Source: an uncultured Planctomycetaceae bacterium (GTDB lineage: Bacteria > Planctomycetota > Planctomycetia > Planctomycetales > Planctomycetaceae). Taken from it: 6,422 nucleotides of DNA. The stretch spans positions 1-6,422 of the forward strand of contig CAIJTL010001302.1 of NCBI GenBank assembly GCA_903823545.1, read 5' to 3'. A program made the position numbers and the translations under genes. The notes beneath the pieces were generated by a model. That model had not been told where the DNA came from and made no database searches. It saw nothing but the letters and a program-made list of their open reading frames with translations. Of this stretch, positions 5,213-6,422 are shown piece after piece. How positions within the stretch are numbered: position 1 is the stretch's first letter; each line of letters starts with the position of its first letter.

Positions 5213-6391
5213 CTAAATCCGTGACGGCATCGGTGCGGGCTTCGGTGAGATGCCGACTCGACGTCCCGCTCGGAAGCAGTGACGAACAGCGAACTGGCGT
5301 TGAGCGATTTCGGTGACACCTTCGGAGTCGGTTAACGGGAACTCTCCCGATTCGATTTCGAGCACGGTGATGTCGGCACACGCACCGACTCGCAATGTTC
5401 CGATTTCGTCGGCCATTCCCAGCCACCTCGCGCAGGTGGCTGTCGAACGTCGAATGACTTCGGGGACGCTCATGCCGACATGCAAAAACTTGTCGAGCGT
5501 GGTGACGAGATCAAACACTGGGCCGTTTGTGTTGTAAGCGTGCAGATCGCTTCCCAGAAAATCTGGCTCAAAGCCTTGATCGAGCATCGGGCGAACAACT
5601 CGCCAAGCGAAGCTGCCCCAGCCGTGACCAACGTCGAATTGCACACCCTCTTTTTGTTTCTCGCGGACGATCGGCCACAGCTTCGTCTCTTTATCAACCA
5701 GCTTGCAGTTCTTGTCGTGAAAGCAGTGAGTCAGCACGTCACCAGGACGGAGCGTTTCCATGATGTGTTCGATCGACAGCGACGAGTTCGCCGGATGGAC
5801 GACGAGCGGTAACTTCGTCGCATCAGCCGCTTCACGCGCTCGTCGCAAACCTTCGGCCTCGTTCAGACCGCCATGCGAGATATCTTCCATACAGCGGACT
5901 TTGATCCCCGAGACGCAATCGCGATGTCTTTCGACTGCTGCGACGCAGCCTTCTACGTCGCAATATGCCAAGTCCCACAACTCGCCGAGTGCCGGCTTCG
6001 AGTCGTTGCTGCTGATCAAGCCTTGTCCGGCAATCAGCATCAGCGCTTTGACGCGAGTTTTGGCCGTGTCGATTACGAACTGTCGAAAGCCGTCGAAGAT
6101 CAATCCGCCGGCCGTACCGAAGTCGAGCACCGTCGTCACGCCGCGAGCCAAGCAGGTCTCATCCGGATCGATGCCAAAGTTGCTGATCCCTGGAAAGACA
6201 TGGACGTGAAAGTCAATCAGACCTGGGACAATCAACTGCCCAGAGCAATCGAGTGTTTGTTTCGCGACAACGGGCATCCCCGGATCAAGGATCGCCGCGA
6301 CATGCCCATTCTGAATCGCCACCGTTCGGCGATCATTCAAGCTCGCCGCCGGATCAATCACCGTTCCATTGATCAACGCGAAGTCGTACAT
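5213..6391 (-). CDS. Amidohydrolase of cog3964 type (often annotated dihydroorotase)
   Basis: This 392-aa cytosolic metal-dependent hydrolase belongs to the amidohydrolase superfamily. An N-terminal beta-sandwich segment (INGTVIDP, 7-14) leads into a TIM barrel. Metal ligands by motif are H62 and H64 (FHVHV), K164 as probable carboxylated lysine (GIKVR), H199 (VVHP), H222 (LTHCFHD) and D282 (SDLHAYN). The C-terminal beta-sandwich resumes around 331-347 ([17 protein letters not shown]). True dihydroorotases carry an Arg soon after the HxH motif (HxHLR) to hold the substrate carboxylate. Here the motif reads HVHVFPG and the Arg is missing. Together with DVGHGWGSF (253-261), this points to the cog3964 group, of which at least one studied member hydrolyses acetyl-(R)-mandelate-like esters. 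Its natural substrate is unknown. The ATG at 6391 has GAGGAA (6398-6403) at 6 nt. It lies upstream of pyrD on the same strand, which may suggest, but does not prove, a pyrimidine link. Confidence 0.9.
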   Translation of the reverse strand: MYDFALINGTVIDPAASLNDRRTVAIQNGHVAAILDPGMPVVAKQTLDCSGQLIVPGLIDFHVHVFPGISNFGIDPDETCLARGVTTVLDFGTAGGLIFDGFRQFVIDTAKTRVKALMLIAGQGLISSNDSKPALGELWDLAYCDVEGCVAAVERHRDCVSGIKVRCMEDISHGGLNEAEGLRRAREAADATKLPLVVHPANSSLSIEHIMETLRPGDVLTHCFHDKNCKLVDKETKLWPIVREKQKEGVQFDVGHGWGSFAWRVVRPMLDQGFEPDFLGSDLHAYNTNGPVFDLVTTLDKFLHVGMSVPEVIRRSTATCARWLGMADEIGTLRVGACADITVLEIESGEFPLTDSEGVTEIAQRQFAVRHCFRAGRRVGISPKPAPMPSRI

Positions 6392-6422
6392 CGCAGGTTC
6401 CTCAAAATCGTTGTCATTCTAG

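Noticed and set aside
4224..5426. 400-aa version of PyrD from ATG 5426
   Set aside because: The extra 90 residues are Arg-rich, overlap the amidohydrolase by more than 200 bp in another frame, and are unlike any PyrD N-terminus. GTG 5156 gives the usual family length.
1..6422. CRISPR array, tRNA or rRNA gene, insertion sequence, prophage or defence system
   Set aside because: No regularly spaced repeats, RNA-gene signatures, transposase or integrase motifs, terminal inverted repeats or defence-family proteins were seen on either strand.

Overview
The window is a compact bacterial chromosomal segment, moderately GC-rich by eye, with six complete genes and one partial gene. A planctomycete-like bacterium is the best guess. 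The reasons are the style of the Gfo/Idh/MocA oxidoreductase, a TrpRS with an HWGN form of the HIGH motif, stand-alone receiver and FHA proteins next to each other, and loose operon structure. This is an inference from protein style. No rRNA, tRNA, CRISPR array, insertion sequence, phage gene or attachment site is visible.

Left part (1-3144). The C-terminal part of a Gfo/Idh/MocA-type oxidoreductase enters from the left edge on the + strand and ends at 580. It converges with an orphan ParA/Soj-type ATPase on the - strand (656-1474), with no parB beside it. A 273-bp intergenic region separates parA from a divergent + strand pair. The first of the pair is a stand-alone response-regulator receiver domain (1748-2170). 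After a 251-bp gap comes a 240-aa protein with an N-terminal FHA phosphothreonine-binding domain and an unassigned C-terminal region (2422-3144). These two look like signalling components: one depends on Asp phosphorylation, the other reads Ser/Thr phosphorylation. Each has its own Shine-Dalgarno sequence and a tentative upstream promoter.

Right part (3148-6391). Three housekeeping-type genes lie on the - strand and read right to left. They are a cog3964-type amidohydrolase (often mislabelled dihydroorotase), a class 1B-type dihydroorotate dehydrogenase (pyrD) and tryptophanyl-tRNA synthetase (trpS). Gaps of 56 and 98 bp make a transcription unit possible. trpS ends 3 bp from the end of the FHA gene, so those two genes are tightly convergent. 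The pyrD-trpS gap holds the most striking non-coding structure in the window: two consecutive inverted repeats, one a perfect 9-bp stem with flanking pairing, just upstream of the trpS ribosome-binding site.

No clearly new multi-gene system is visible. The points most worth following are the two-hairpin element before trpS, the probable non-dihydroorotase identity of the amidohydrolase despite its position beside pyrD, and the uncharacterised C-terminal half of the FHA protein.
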